Source of the DNA: Bacteroidales bacterium
Lineage (GTDB): Bacteria > Bacteroidota > Bacteroidia > Bacteroidales > BM520
Assembly: GCA_023230285.1 (NCBI GenBank)
Contig: JALNXP010000007.1
Location: forward strand, 1-24,796
DNA: 24,796 nt
Reading direction: 5' to 3'
Notes under the pieces: model-generated
What the model was told of the DNA's origin: nothing
What the model saw: only the letters and a program-made list of their open reading frames with translations
Database searches by the model: none
Made by a program: the position numbers and the translations under genes
Shown here: positions 1 to 7,681 of the stretch, piece after piece
How the letters are laid out: every line of letters starts with the position of its first letter
How positions within the stretch are numbered: the stretch's first letter is position 1

Positions 1-800
1 ACGATAAATTGATTGCCAATAAAAAATATTTGGCATCTTCGCGTCCGACAGCTGTTAACTTGTCGTGGGCTCTTAATCGCATTGAAAAAGTTGCAGTTGC
101 GAATAAGCATCTGCCGGTAAATAAAATCATATCGCTTATAAAAGAAGAGGCGATAAAAATAAAAGAAGAGGATATTGAAAATTGTACAGCTATAGGAAAT
201 TACGGTAAGTCGTTGATAAACAACAATACCGGTGTGCTGACACATTGTAATGCAGGACATTTGGCTGTCGGGAAATATGGTACGGCGCTGGCTCCTATAT
301 ATTTTGCTCATCAGGAAGGAAAAACTTTCAGAGTCTATGCAGATGAAACGCGTCCATTGCTGCAAGGCTCCCGACTGACAGCGTTTGAACTCCAAAAATC
401 CGACATAGATGTCACACTTATCTGTGATAATATGGCTTCCGTGGTTATGCAGAAAGGATTGGTAAACCTTATTCTCGTTGGGGGTGACAGAGTGGCTGCA
501 AACGGCGACTTAGCTAATAAAATAGGTACAAATACATTGGCTGTCCTCGCTAATTATTATCAAATTCCATTCTATTGCTGCATTCCGTCTTCTACTATTG
601 ATGCCGGCTGTAAAGACGGAAATTCGATAGTTGTAGAAGAACGTGATGGTCGCGAAATTACAGACTTCTGGTTCTATAAACCGATGGCACCTGTTAATAC
701 TAAAACTTTCAATCCCGCTTTCGACATCACAGACCATTCTTTGATAACAGGCTATATAACGGAAAAAGGTATCTTCAGTAATATAGCTGATGCAATATAA
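1..800 (+). CDS. mtnA: S-methyl-5-thioribose-1-phosphate isomerase, 5' end cut by window edge
   Basis: Cytosolic enzyme of methionine salvage that isomerises 5-methylthioribose-1-phosphate to 5-methylthioribulose-1-phosphate. The visible 265 residues carry the family's landmarks in order: ASSRPTAVNLSWAL near the start, THCNAG with the catalytic-type Cys (codon about 246-248), ADETRPLLQGSRLTA, GGDRVAANGD with the catalytic-type Asp, PFYCCIPSSTID and NPAFDITDHSLITGYITEKG at the C-terminus. The reading frame is open to the left edge. Family members are about 340-360 residues, so roughly 80 N-terminal residues lie outside the window; the TTG at position 9 is not the true start. The family usually has GADR where this protein has GGDR, a mild change that keeps the Asp. 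No other methionine-salvage gene (MtnK, MtnB) is visible downstream. Identification is very secure. Confidence 0.95.
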   Translation, partial: DKLIANKKYLASSRPTAVNLSWALNRIEKVAVANKHLPVNKIISLIKEEAIKIKEEDIENCTAIGNYGKSLINNNTGVLTHCNAGHLAVGKYGTALAPIYFAHQEGKTFRVYADETRPLLQGSRLTAFELQKSDIDVTLICDNMASVVMQKGLVNLILVGGDRVAANGDLANKIGTNTLAVLANYYQIPFYCCIPSSTIDAGCKDGNSIVVEERDGREITDFWFYKPMAPVNTKTFNPAFDITDHSLITGYITEKGIFSNIADAI

Positions 801-854
801 TATCTTGTTGATGAGTGCTTTGAGTTAATATAATTAAATCATTTATTTTATCTT

Positions 855-2693
855 ATGAATGTAAAGAAGATAGAACTTTTGTCGCCTGCTAAAAATCTTG
901 TTTGCGGAGTAGAAGCCATAAACCATGGTGCTGATGCTGTGTATATAGGTGCACCATGCTTTGGAGCTCGTGCCGCTGTTGGCAACTCTATTGAAGACAT
1001 TGCAACGCTCTCCGATTATGCTCATCGCTACTTTGCTAAAGTGTATGTCGCCCTGAATACTTTGCTTTATGATGATGAATTAATTGAAGCACAGCGTATT
1101 ATCAAAAATTTATATAATATCGGTGCAGATGCTATCATTATACAAGACTTTGGAATTTTAAAACTTGATATACCACCGATAGCTTTACATGCAAGTACTC
1201 AGATGAATATCAGAACAGCCGGGAAAGTCCGGTTTTTACAAGATATAGGCTTTAACAGAGTGGTGCTGGCAAGAGAATTGTCGTTGCAGGAAATAACCGA
1301 CATCAGCAATAATACGGATGTTGAATTGGAGGCTTTTGTCCATGGTGCTTTGTGCGCAAGTTATAGCGGACAGTGTTATATCAGTGAATATTCCTGCAAA
1401 CGTAGTGCTAATCGTGGAAATTGTGCGCAATATTGTCGTTTGCCATATACTTTAAAAGATGCAACAGATAAAGTTATCGCCGAAAATAAATATCTTCTCT
1501 CGCTAAAAGATTTAGACCGTTCCGATTATTTGTCGGAAATGATTAACGCCGGCATCTGCTCGTTTAAAATAGAAGGTAGACTGAAAAATCTTGATTATGT
1601 GAAAAATATAACGGCTTTTTATAGGCAGAAGTTAGATGCTTTATTAGAGATAGACAATTCATTATCACGGACATCTGCCGGTGCAGGCACATTTTATTTT
1701 ACTCCAAATCCGCAAAAGACATTTCATCGCTCTAAAACTGATTTTTTGTTGCATGGAAATAAAGATAATGTTTCTTATATCGACACACCTAAATCGACAG
1801 GCGAATATGTCGGCAATGTATTGAAAGTTGGCAGAAAGTGTTTTTACATAGACTCTCAAACAGCATTGTCTAATGGTGATGGCTTATGCTTTTATCAAGA
1901 TGGAGAGTTGGTTGGATTGAGAATCAACAATATAGAAGATAAGAAAATATATGTATTCGGTGATTTGCTTCCTGAAGCAGGAGATAAAATCTACAGAAAT
2001 TTTGATATTAAGTTTAACAAACAGTTGGAAAAAAAGTCGGCAGAAAGAAGGGTAGGCGTGAGGATGTTGTTTTCGGAGACGGCAGGTGGTTATAGAATAG
2101 ATGCGATTGATGAAACAGGGATAAGTATTTCGCAAGAGTTTGTTTGTGAGAAACAGTCGGCGGACAAGCCGGAGCTGATGTTTGAAAATATTAAGTTGCA
2201 GCTGGCAAAGACCGGAGATACAATATATAAAGTTGATGCAGTTGAAATATCAGAGACTTCATTACCGAGTTTTATTCCGTCATCGGTGTTGGCAAAATGG
2301 CGCAGAGAAATTATCTGCAAGTTAGATGAGTCGCGTAAAGTCATTCTTACACAAAATAAAATATATTTTGAGCTGGATAAAGGCTGTCGGTCTGAATTTT
2401 ATGCCGACAAAGTTATTTCGTATAGAGACAACATCATGAATTTCAAGGCGGCGGAGTTTTATAGAGACCACGGTGCTAAGAACATAGTTTTTGCTTTTGA
2501 GCAGCAGCAGCCAACAGAAGCTGTCTTGATGCAGTGCAGGTTTTGTATAAAGAACACGCTCGGCTTGTGTCCTAAGCAGACCGGCAATCAGCGAGATGAT
2601 TATAAGGAGCCATATTATTTGTTCAGTATAGGGAACAAATACCGGCTTGAGTTTGATTGTGGATTGTGCGAGATGAAGGTGATGGGAGAGTAG
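855..2693 (+). CDS. U32 family peptidase-like protein (RlhA/TrhP-type RNA hydroxylation family)
   Basis: 612 residues. The N-terminal U32 domain opens with ELLSPAKN and a TIM-barrel-like pattern (GADAVYIGAPCFGARA, HASTQMN, RELSLQEI). It has the four-Cys set expected for an iron-sulfur cluster: Cys167 in GALC, Cys174 in SGQC, and Cys190 and Cys194 in NRGNCAQYC. SFKIEGRLKNLDYV follows, then a middle region like the DUF3656 domain of long U32 proteins. The C-terminus is Cys-rich (CRFCIKNTLGLCPK and FDCGLCEM), a feature I recall from Bacteroidetes members. Long E. coli homologues act in prephenate-dependent RNA hydroxylation (RlhA on 23S rRNA C2501, TrhP on tRNA U34), not as proteases, so an RNA-modification role is the best inference. 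The gene starts 54 nt after mtnA without a clear Shine-Dalgarno. The family is certain; the substrate is not known. Confidence 0.88.
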   Translation: MNVKKIELLSPAKNLVCGVEAINHGADAVYIGAPCFGARAAVGNSIEDIATLSDYAHRYFAKVYVALNTLLYDDELIEAQRIIKNLYNIGADAIIIQDFGILKLDIPPIALHASTQMNIRTAGKVRFLQDIGFNRVVLARELSLQEITDISNNTDVELEAFVHGALCASYSGQCYISEYSCKRSANRGNCAQYCRLPYTLKDATDKVIAENKYLLSLKDLDRSDYLSEMINAGICSFKIEGRLKNLDYVKNITAFYRQKLDALLEIDNSLSRTSAGAGTFYFTPNPQKTFHRSKTDFLLHGNKDNVSYIDTPKSTGEYVGNVLKVGRKCFYIDSQTALSNGDGLCFYQDGELVGLRINNIEDKKIYVFGDLLPEAGDKIYRNFDIKFNKQLEKKSAERRVGVRMLFSETAGGYRIDAIDETGISISQEFVCEKQSADKPELMFENIKLQLAKTGDTIYKVDAVEISETSLPSFIPSSVLAKWRREIICKLDESRKVILTQNKIYFELDKGCRSEFYADKVISYRDNIMNFKAAEFYRDHGAKNIVFAFEQQQPTEAVLMQCRFCIKNTLGLCPKQTGNQRDDYKEPYYLFSIGNKYRLEFDCGLCEMKVMGE

Positions 2694-2713
2694 GGGGGAG
2701 GCAGAGTTACGTA

Positions 2714-2743
2714 AATGATAATGTTTACTAAACACTAATCATT
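2714..2743. terminator. Weak hairpin between convergent genes, possible terminator
   Basis: An imperfect inverted repeat lies between the U32 gene (+) and the patatin gene (-) and overlaps the patatin stop codon. AATGAT (2714-2719) can pair with ATCATT (2738-2743) and GTTT (2723-2726) with AAAC (2730-2733), with an internal loop between them. The stem is AT-rich and has no long T tract, so this is only a candidate shared terminator. Confidence 0.3.
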
Positions 2744-3592
2744 ATATACAGCCTCCATCATCCCCGGATGCTCTTCAATATACTTTTTCATGGTCTCGTA
2801 GCCAATCTCATAAATCTCTTTATATTTTTCAAAATTGAAGTTGTTATATTTTTCAATTGCCATACAATCTATAACATAGTCGCACATTACACGCCCCTCT
2901 TTAGAGTTTGAAATAGTCATAGTGTTCATGGTACGTATGGATAATCCGATGAAATCATTAATGGTGTCGAGCTTAGATGGCGGTACTACGTCAATTCCTA
3001 TTAAAATATCACATTTGTCGCGAATCGCTTGCGCCGGCATGTTGTTAGTCGTTCCGCCGTCTACATAAAATTGTCCGTCAATAATAACAGATTCAAAAAC
3101 AGCAGGAATTGATGATGATGCAAGAACATATTCTTTTAACATGTTGCCACTGCCGATAAATTCACATTCTTGGGTGTTAAGATTGGTAACACTTACATAT
3201 AAATGTTTTTGTAAGCTGTCAAATGAATTGTGACCGATGTATTTATCCATCAATTTTTCAACATTCTTATGGGAAGATAAGCCAAGGTTTACCCTGTCGA
3301 CAGAAGGATAGAAAAGTTTTGTCTTTTTGTATATTTTTTCTTTTTGAGCCATTGTATAGATTTCAGTTGGTGCCATGCCGTTAGCATAAAATGCTCCGAC
3401 TAAAGCTCCCATACTCGCTCCGGCAACATAATCAGGATATATGCCGGCTTCCTCAAGCGCCTGGAGACACCCTATGTGTGCAAAGCCTAACGCTCCGCCT
3501 CCGCTGAGAACAACTCCTACAGTCGGTTGTGAATTAATGGTCGTATGTATCATTATCAAAAGGATTGGTATTATTATTCGTTTTGCTGCCAT
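2735..3592 (-). CDS. Secreted patatin-like phospholipase
   Basis: 285 residues with a hydrophobic N-terminal signal peptide (about residues 1-21, ending near NSQ), so the protein is probably periplasmic or outer-membrane associated. The patatin fold shows the glycine-rich oxyanion loop SGGGALG (30-36), the nucleophile elbow GASMG with Ser60, and the second catalytic residue Asp178 in DGG followed by TTNNMPAQA. This Ser-Asp dyad is the lipid acyl-hydrolase active site of the family. Some Bacteroidetes patatins carry a C-terminal BamA-like barrel; this one ends soon after the catalytic domain. It lies 34 nt downstream of the kinase-like gene on the same strand, so the two are probably co-transcribed. 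Catalytic residues are intact; the lipid substrate cannot be read from the sequence. Confidence 0.92.
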   Translation of the reverse strand: MAAKRIIIPILLIMIHTTINSQPTVGVVLSGGGALGFAHIGCLQALEEAGIYPDYVAGASMGALVGAFYANGMAPTEIYTMAQKEKIYKKTKLFYPSVDRVNLGLSSHKNVEKLMDKYIGHNSFDSLQKHLYVSVTNLNTQECEFIGSGNMLKEYVLASSSIPAVFESVIIDGQFYVDGGTTNNMPAQAIRDKCDILIGIDVVPPSKLDTINDFIGLSIRTMNTMTISNSKEGRVMCDYVIDCMAIEKYNNFNFEKYKEIYEIGYETMKKYIEEHPGMMEAVYND

Positions 3593-3626
3593 ATTATTTT
3601 AACGATTTAATATATGGTTTATTATA

Positions 3627-4265
3627 TTAAATCTGCTTGTAATGTTCGGTATTCGCTACTTTTTTTATGAAATCAGTCAGATATAATGCAGTGCCTTCTA
3701 TCCCTAATACAGACGTGTCTATCATTAAATGATATGAACTTTTATCTCCCCAGATTTTATTGGTGAAGTGATTATAATATGATGCTCTGAGTTTATCTTG
3801 CTTGCTCATTGTTTTGATGGCTTCCTCTTTGCTGTTCATATTCTGATATTGTATGAGATTCTTGGCTTTAAAATCTAATGAAGCATAACAAAAAATATTG
3901 ATACATAGTTGATTATCTCTTAAAACGTAGTCGGCACACCTCCCTACAAACAAGCATGGCTTTTGAGCTGCAAGTTTTTTTATAACTTCAGATTGAACTT
4001 TAAACAACGACTCTTCCGACAAAGGATTGTTGATGTTGCTGTATGTGCTTGTGTTAGGTGAAATGTTTAAGAATATTGATGTAAACCATCGCCGTTTTTC
4101 ATCAATAGCTTCAAGACAGTCTTTGCAGATGCCGCTGGCTTGTGCTGTCAAATTAACCAACTTGCTGTCATAAAAATCTATCTTAAGTTCTTGAGCAATA
4201 AGTTCGCCTATTTTGTGTCCGCCGCTACCATATTGACGTCCGATGTTTACGATAAGGTTGTTCAT
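3627..4265 (-). CDS. Cytidylate kinase-like family protein
   Basis: 212 residues, no signal peptide, hence cytosolic. The N-terminus NLIVNIGRQYGSGG (residues 3-16) is the modified P-loop typical of the cytidylate-kinase-like (AAA_26) family; genuine CMP kinases have GPSGSGK instead. Later segments fit the same fold: KPCLFVGRCADYVLRD, and a region rich in basic residues before SYHLMIDTSVLGIEGTA. Members of this family are common in Bacteroidetes and Firmicutes, and their substrate is not established, so a nucleoside-monophosphate kinase activity should not be assumed. It is the first gene of a two-gene unit with the patatin-like lipase and diverges from the MATE gene over about 54 nt. Confidence 0.85.
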   Translation of the reverse strand: MNNLIVNIGRQYGSGGHKIGELIAQELKIDFYDSKLVNLTAQASGICKDCLEAIDEKRRWFTSIFLNISPNTSTYSNINNPLSEESLFKVQSEVIKKLAAQKPCLFVGRCADYVLRDNQLCINIFCYASLDFKAKNLIQYQNMNSKEEAIKTMSKQDKLRASYYNHFTNKIWGDKSSYHLMIDTSVLGIEGTALYLTDFIKKVANTEHYKQI

Positions 4266-4271
4266 GTTTTT

Positions 4272-4301
4272 TTTGCAAATGTAGTATTTTTATTAATTTT
4301 G
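4272..4301 (+). promoter_or_regulatory. Promoter of the MATE transporter gene
   Basis: The -33 TTTG (4272-4275) and -7 TAATTTTG (4294-4301) are separated by 18 nt, close to the Bacteroidetes consensus spacing. The predicted transcript start at about 4307 leaves a leader of about 12 nt before the TTG start at 4320. This supports choosing 4320 over any start upstream of the promoter. Confidence 0.6.
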
Positions 4302-4310
4302 CACTCCAAA
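4276..4310 (-). promoter_or_regulatory. Promoter of the cytidylate-kinase-like gene
   Basis: On the minus strand the -7 box is TACATTTG (4283 to 4276), a full match to TAnnTTTG. A possible -33 TTTG lies at 4310-4307, with a spacer of 23 nt, somewhat long. Transcription would begin only a few bases before the ATG ending at 4265. The -7 box directly abuts the -33 element of the divergent MATE promoter. Confidence 0.55.
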
Positions 4311-4319
4311 ATATCGGCT

Positions 4320-5621
4320 TTGAATAAAAAAATTTTAAACTTGGCTTTGCCAAACATTATTACCAACATAACTGTCCCTTTGTTGGGTATGGTTGATTTG
4401 GCAATAGTAGGACATATTGGTGATGAATGTCTTATCGGGGCAATAGCCTTAGGTACTATGATTTTTAATCTTATTTATTGGAATTTCGGCTTTTTGAGAA
4501 TAGGCACAAGCGGCTTTACGGCTCAGGCTTATGGTGCGGGCAATATTGCCGAGTCTTTGCGGGTATTGGTGCGTGCGCTGTTTATAGCTTTGGTCTCTGC
4601 CGTGTTGCTTATTGCTCTTCAGCAGCCTATTGCACTGCTATCTAAGACTATTGTTAAAAGCGGTGATGACGTAATGAACCTCGCTTTGAAATATTTTTAT
4701 ATCAGAATATGGGCTGCACCGGCTACTCTTGGATTGTATGCTATCAAAGGTTGGTTTATCGGCATGCAAAATGCTAAATATCCTATGTTTGTGGCTATTG
4801 TGCTTAATGTGGTGAATGTTTTATGCAGCCTTGCTTTTGCAGTCGGACTTAAAATGGGAATTGCCGGTGTAGCCATAGGTACTGTTGTGGCTCAATATTC
4901 CGGACTCGTGATGGCTGTCGCCTTGTGGTTCAAAAAATATGGAACTCTTTATGCTGAAATTAACTTGAAATCTTGTCTGGTGTTTAGCGAAATGAAACGC
5001 TTTTTTTCCGTCAACGGTGATATTTTTATACGCTCTATTTGTATGATAGCAGTGTTCACTTTCATACCGGCGGTGTCTGCTTCGATGGGCAATATGGTAC
5101 TCGCTGCCAACACTTTGCTGATGCAGCTGTTTACACTGTTCTCTTATGTCATGGACGGATTTGCTTATGCCGGAGAATCTTTAGTCGGGAGATTTATAGG
5201 AGCTAAGGACAAATATTCACTGAAACTGTCTATAAAGTGTTTGCTGCGTTGGGGCGGCTTGCTTACACTAATATTTACTGTCGCTTACTTTTTCTTCGGC
5301 AGAGATATTTTATCACTGCTCACTAATGATAATAATGTTATTGATGCTGCAATGGAGTTTTTCGTATGGAGCCTTGTTGTGCCTGTTGCCGGCTTCTCGG
5401 CATTTCTGTTCGATGGTATCTATGTTGGTGCAATAGCTTCTAAATCAATGCGTAATGTTATTGTGGCGGCAACTGCCGCCTTCTTCTTGGCATATTTCCC
5501 GCTATATAGATTTTTGGGTAACGATGGCTTGTGGATAGCTTTTCTGCTGTTTCTTGTTTTTAGAGGTGGCTTGATGTGGCTGAATATGAATAAAGCTGTG
5601 ATTAAACAAGTAAAAGATTGA
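4320..5621 (+). CDS. MATE family multidrug/cation efflux transporter
   Basis: Inner-membrane exporter of about 433 residues with the expected series of about 12 hydrophobic segments. The N-terminus reads LNKKILNLALPNIITNITV then PLLGMVDLAIVGHIGD, the standard opening of Bacteroidetes MATE proteins of the DinF-like group, which couple ion gradients to export of drugs or metabolites. The frame stays open back to 4140, but that extension lies inside the opposite-strand kinase-like gene and upstream of the promoter. The family's usual first residues (MNKK) match a TTG start at 4320. The stop is 2 nt before the next gene's ATG, so the methyltransferase gene is translationally close and likely co-transcribed. 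The substrate is unknown. Confidence 0.92.
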   Translation: MNKKILNLALPNIITNITVPLLGMVDLAIVGHIGDECLIGAIALGTMIFNLIYWNFGFLRIGTSGFTAQAYGAGNIAESLRVLVRALFIALVSAVLLIALQQPIALLSKTIVKSGDDVMNLALKYFYIRIWAAPATLGLYAIKGWFIGMQNAKYPMFVAIVLNVVNVLCSLAFAVGLKMGIAGVAIGTVVAQYSGLVMAVALWFKKYGTLYAEINLKSCLVFSEMKRFFSVNGDIFIRSICMIAVFTFIPAVSASMGNMVLAANTLLMQLFTLFSYVMDGFAYAGESLVGRFIGAKDKYSLKLSIKCLLRWGGLLTLIFTVAYFFFGRDILSLLTNDNNVIDAAMEFFVWSLVVPVAGFSAFLFDGIYVGAIASKSMRNVIVAATAAFFLAYFPLYRFLGNDGLWIAFLLFLVFRGGLMWLNMNKAVIKQVKD

Positions 5622-5623
5622 CT

Positions 5624-6355
5624 ATGAGTGCAATATTCGCCTTTAAACAGTTCAGCGTTTGCCACGACAAGTCTACTATGCGTGTAGGTACCGATGCTGT
5701 GTTGTTGGGCGCATTTTTGAAAATTTTGAGTGAAAATCGTGAAATAAATTCTATATTGGACGTAGGTACCGGCTGTGGCGTTTTAGCTCTTATAGCAACT
5801 CAAAAGTTCCATGCTGCCAATGTTTTGGCTATAGATATTGATGCCGATTCTGTTGCTGAAGCTGACACTAACTTTCGTAACTCGCCGTGGAAAAACAGAT
5901 TATGTGCCATGTGTACGTCATTGCAGGATTTTATTAAATCACAGGATAACAAATTTGATGTAATTATCTCTAATCCGCCTTATTTTGAAAATTCATTAAA
6001 ATGTTCGTCAAAAGCTAAAAATAAAGCGAGGCATAATGATACTTTGCCTTTTGCTGCACTTGCTGTTGGTACTCGAAAGTTGCTGAAAAATACCGGCTGT
6101 TTTGTCTGCATCTTGCCTAAAACAGAAGCGGAAAAGTTGATAGCTCTTTGTCGTATTGAAAAACTTTATTGCAATCATATAATCAATATTTTTTCTAAAT
6201 GTTCTGATTGTGAGGCAAAACGTATTGTCATGAAATTTGAATTTTCTGAGAAAGTCTTGATTGCTGCCGATTTCTATATCAGAAATGATGATAATTCTTA
6301 TACAGATGACTATTATGAGGCTGTAAAAGATTTGTTGCTTGTAGGAGAAGAGTAG
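5624..6355 (+). CDS. trmN6: tRNA1(Val) (adenine(37)-N6)-methyltransferase
   Basis: 243-residue SAM-dependent methyltransferase of the YfiC/TrmN6 family, which makes m6A at position 37 of tRNA1(Val). Seen in order: the family N-terminus FKQFSVCHDKSTMRVGTDAVLLGAF, the SAM-binding motif DVGTGCGVLAL, the acidic ribose-binding stretch AIDIDADSV, and the adenine-N6 catalytic motif NPPYF (a [ND]PPY box). I prefer the ATG at 5624, just after the MATE stop; a TTG at 5618 overlaps that stop and is less likely. It lies 2 nt downstream of the MATE gene. A 110-nt gap follows, with a promoter for the next gene at its end. Function assignment is by family; the tRNA target was not tested here. Confidence 0.9.
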   Translation: MSAIFAFKQFSVCHDKSTMRVGTDAVLLGAFLKILSENREINSILDVGTGCGVLALIATQKFHAANVLAIDIDADSVAEADTNFRNSPWKNRLCAMCTSLQDFIKSQDNKFDVIISNPPYFENSLKCSSKAKNKARHNDTLPFAALAVGTRKLLKNTGCFVCILPKTEAEKLIALCRIEKLYCNHIINIFSKCSDCEAKRIVMKFEFSEKVLIAADFYIRNDDNSYTDDYYEAVKDLLLVGEE

Positions 6356-6441
6356 AAGTATGAGACTCGTTTTATTTGCTAATGCAAAATTTCTATTTCC
6401 CTCAATTTTTATTACTTCATGGGTTTTTAAAAATTTTCTTT

Positions 6442-6449
6442 TACCTTTG
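6442..6449 (+). promoter_or_regulatory. -7 box upstream of the YqeY-like gene
   Basis: TACCTTTG, followed by C, is a full match to the Bacteroidetes -7 consensus, 17 nt before the ATG at 6467. No good TTTG -33 box is seen at the expected distance. The identical octamer precedes the carbamate kinase gene. Confidence 0.55.
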
Positions 6450-6466
6450 CAAAAAATATATTCATT

Positions 6467-6913
6467 ATGAGTTTAGAAGAAAAAATTAATGGCGAAATAA
6501 AAAAGGCTATGTTGGCTAAAGATGCCGGCAGACTTAATGCTCTCAGGGCAATAAAGTCTGCAATATTATTACTGAAAACAGATAAAAATGTAGGCGAAAT
6601 TACTTCCGAAGTAGAAATCTCTTTACTTCAAAAACTTGTAAAACAAAGAAGAGAAGCTGCCGATATATATAAACAACAAAACAGGACAGACCTTTATGAC
6701 GAGGAAATGAGCCAAGTTGTTGTTATAGAAGATTTTCTCCCTGCACAACTTTCGGAAGAGGAAGTGAGAACTATAGTGAAAAATGTTATCGAGAAAGTTG
6801 GAGCGTCCTCAGTGAAAGATATGGGCAAAGTGATGGGAATGGCTACTAAAGAGCTCGCCGGAAAAGCGGAAGGCAAACTTGTGGCTTCTTTGGTTAAAGA
6901 GCTGTTGTCTTAA
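6467..6913 (+). CDS. GatB/YqeY domain-containing protein
   Basis: 148 residues, the normal full length of the YqeY family. The protein is helical and charged, from MSLEEKINGEIKKAMLAKD to the C-terminal VKDMGKVMGMATKELAGKAEGKLVASLVKELL, which resembles the tRNA-binding tail domain of the GatB amidotransferase subunit. By analogy it may bind tRNA, but no enzymatic activity is established for the stand-alone protein. It begins behind its own -7 box and ends 15 nt before the first glycosyltransferase, so it may be the first gene of a transcript running through miaA. Confidence 0.92.
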   Translation: MSLEEKINGEIKKAMLAKDAGRLNALRAIKSAILLLKTDKNVGEITSEVEISLLQKLVKQRREAADIYKQQNRTDLYDEEMSQVVVIEDFLPAQLSEEEVRTIVKNVIEKVGASSVKDMGKVMGMATKELAGKAEGKLVASLVKELLS

Positions 6914-6928
6914 TCTGTTTGCTGCATA

Positions 6929-7681
6929 ATGAAACTGTCGGCAGTTATAATTACTTTTAACGAAGAGATGAATATTCGTAGATGTCTTGCCTCTTTGGTT
7001 GGTGCTGCCGATGAAATTGTCGTGCTTGATTCATTTTCTACAGACAATACGGCTGAAATATGCTCCGACTTTCCTGCGGTTAAATTTCATCAGCGTGAAT
7101 GGACGGGCTATTCTGATGCTAAAAATTATGCCAACTCATTGGCTACAAATGATTTTATTCTGTCTGTCGATGCCGATGAAACACTTTCGGATAAACTGAA
7201 AAATTCTATCCTTGAGGTGAAAGATAGTCTCGAACCCGATGTGGCTTTTTCAATGAATCGACTTAATAATTATTGCGGGAAATGGATACGGCATTGCGGC
7301 TGGTATCCAGATACAAAAATCCGTATCTGGAACAGAAATTCCGGTTGCTGGAGCGGCGCATTGCACGAAAAATTGGTATTCAATACTAAAATGAAAATTG
7401 AAAAATTAGATGGCGACCTATTGCATTTTACTTGCAGTTCTTTGGAAAATCATCTTAAACAAATTGAAAAGTTTACCAACATCGCAGCTGAAGAAATGTA
7501 TAATAATAATGTGAAGTTTTCTTCGATTAAGATGTATGTAAAGTCGTTTGCCAAATTTTTATCGTCATATCTGTTGTATTTGGGGTTCTTAGACGGACAT
7601 TATGGCTTTGTAATCTCAAAAATGGCAGCGCATTCTGTGCTTAGAAAGTATCAAAAATTGAGAATAATAAGTCGAAAATGA
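6929..7681 (+). CDS. Family 2 glycosyltransferase (WaaE-like, LPS core type)
   Basis: 250 residues. The GT-A fold opens with LSAVIITFNEEMNIRRCL, then EIVVLDSFSTDNT, and the metal/nucleotide-sugar motif DADE at 81-84 (in LSVDADETL). GYSDAKNYAN and WSGALHEKL are typical of the WaaE/KdtX-type lipopolysaccharide core glucosyltransferases, so transfer of a sugar to the inner core or a similar acceptor at the cytosolic face is the best guess. Its stop overlaps the next start as ATGA at 7678-7681, indicating translational coupling in a three-gene glycosyltransferase set. Exact sugar and linkage cannot be read. Confidence 0.88.
   Translation: MKLSAVIITFNEEMNIRRCLASLVGAADEIVVLDSFSTDNTAEICSDFPAVKFHQREWTGYSDAKNYANSLATNDFILSVDADETLSDKLKNSILEVKDSLEPDVAFSMNRLNNYCGKWIRHCGWYPDTKIRIWNRNSGCWSGALHEKLVFNTKMKIEKLDGDLLHFTCSSLENHLKQIEKFTNIAAEEMYNNNVKFSSIKMYVKSFAKFLSSYLLYLGFLDGHYGFVISKMAAHSVLRKYQKLRIISRK

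Noticed and set aside
4140..4319. N-terminal extension of the MATE gene back to 4140
   Set aside because: It lies inside the opposite-strand kinase-like gene and upstream of the promoter; the family's N-terminus begins at LNKK, encoded at 4320.
5618..5623. TTG at 5618 as start of the tRNA methyltransferase
   Set aside because: It overlaps the MATE stop; the ATG at 5624 is 2 nt after that stop and fits the family N-terminus.
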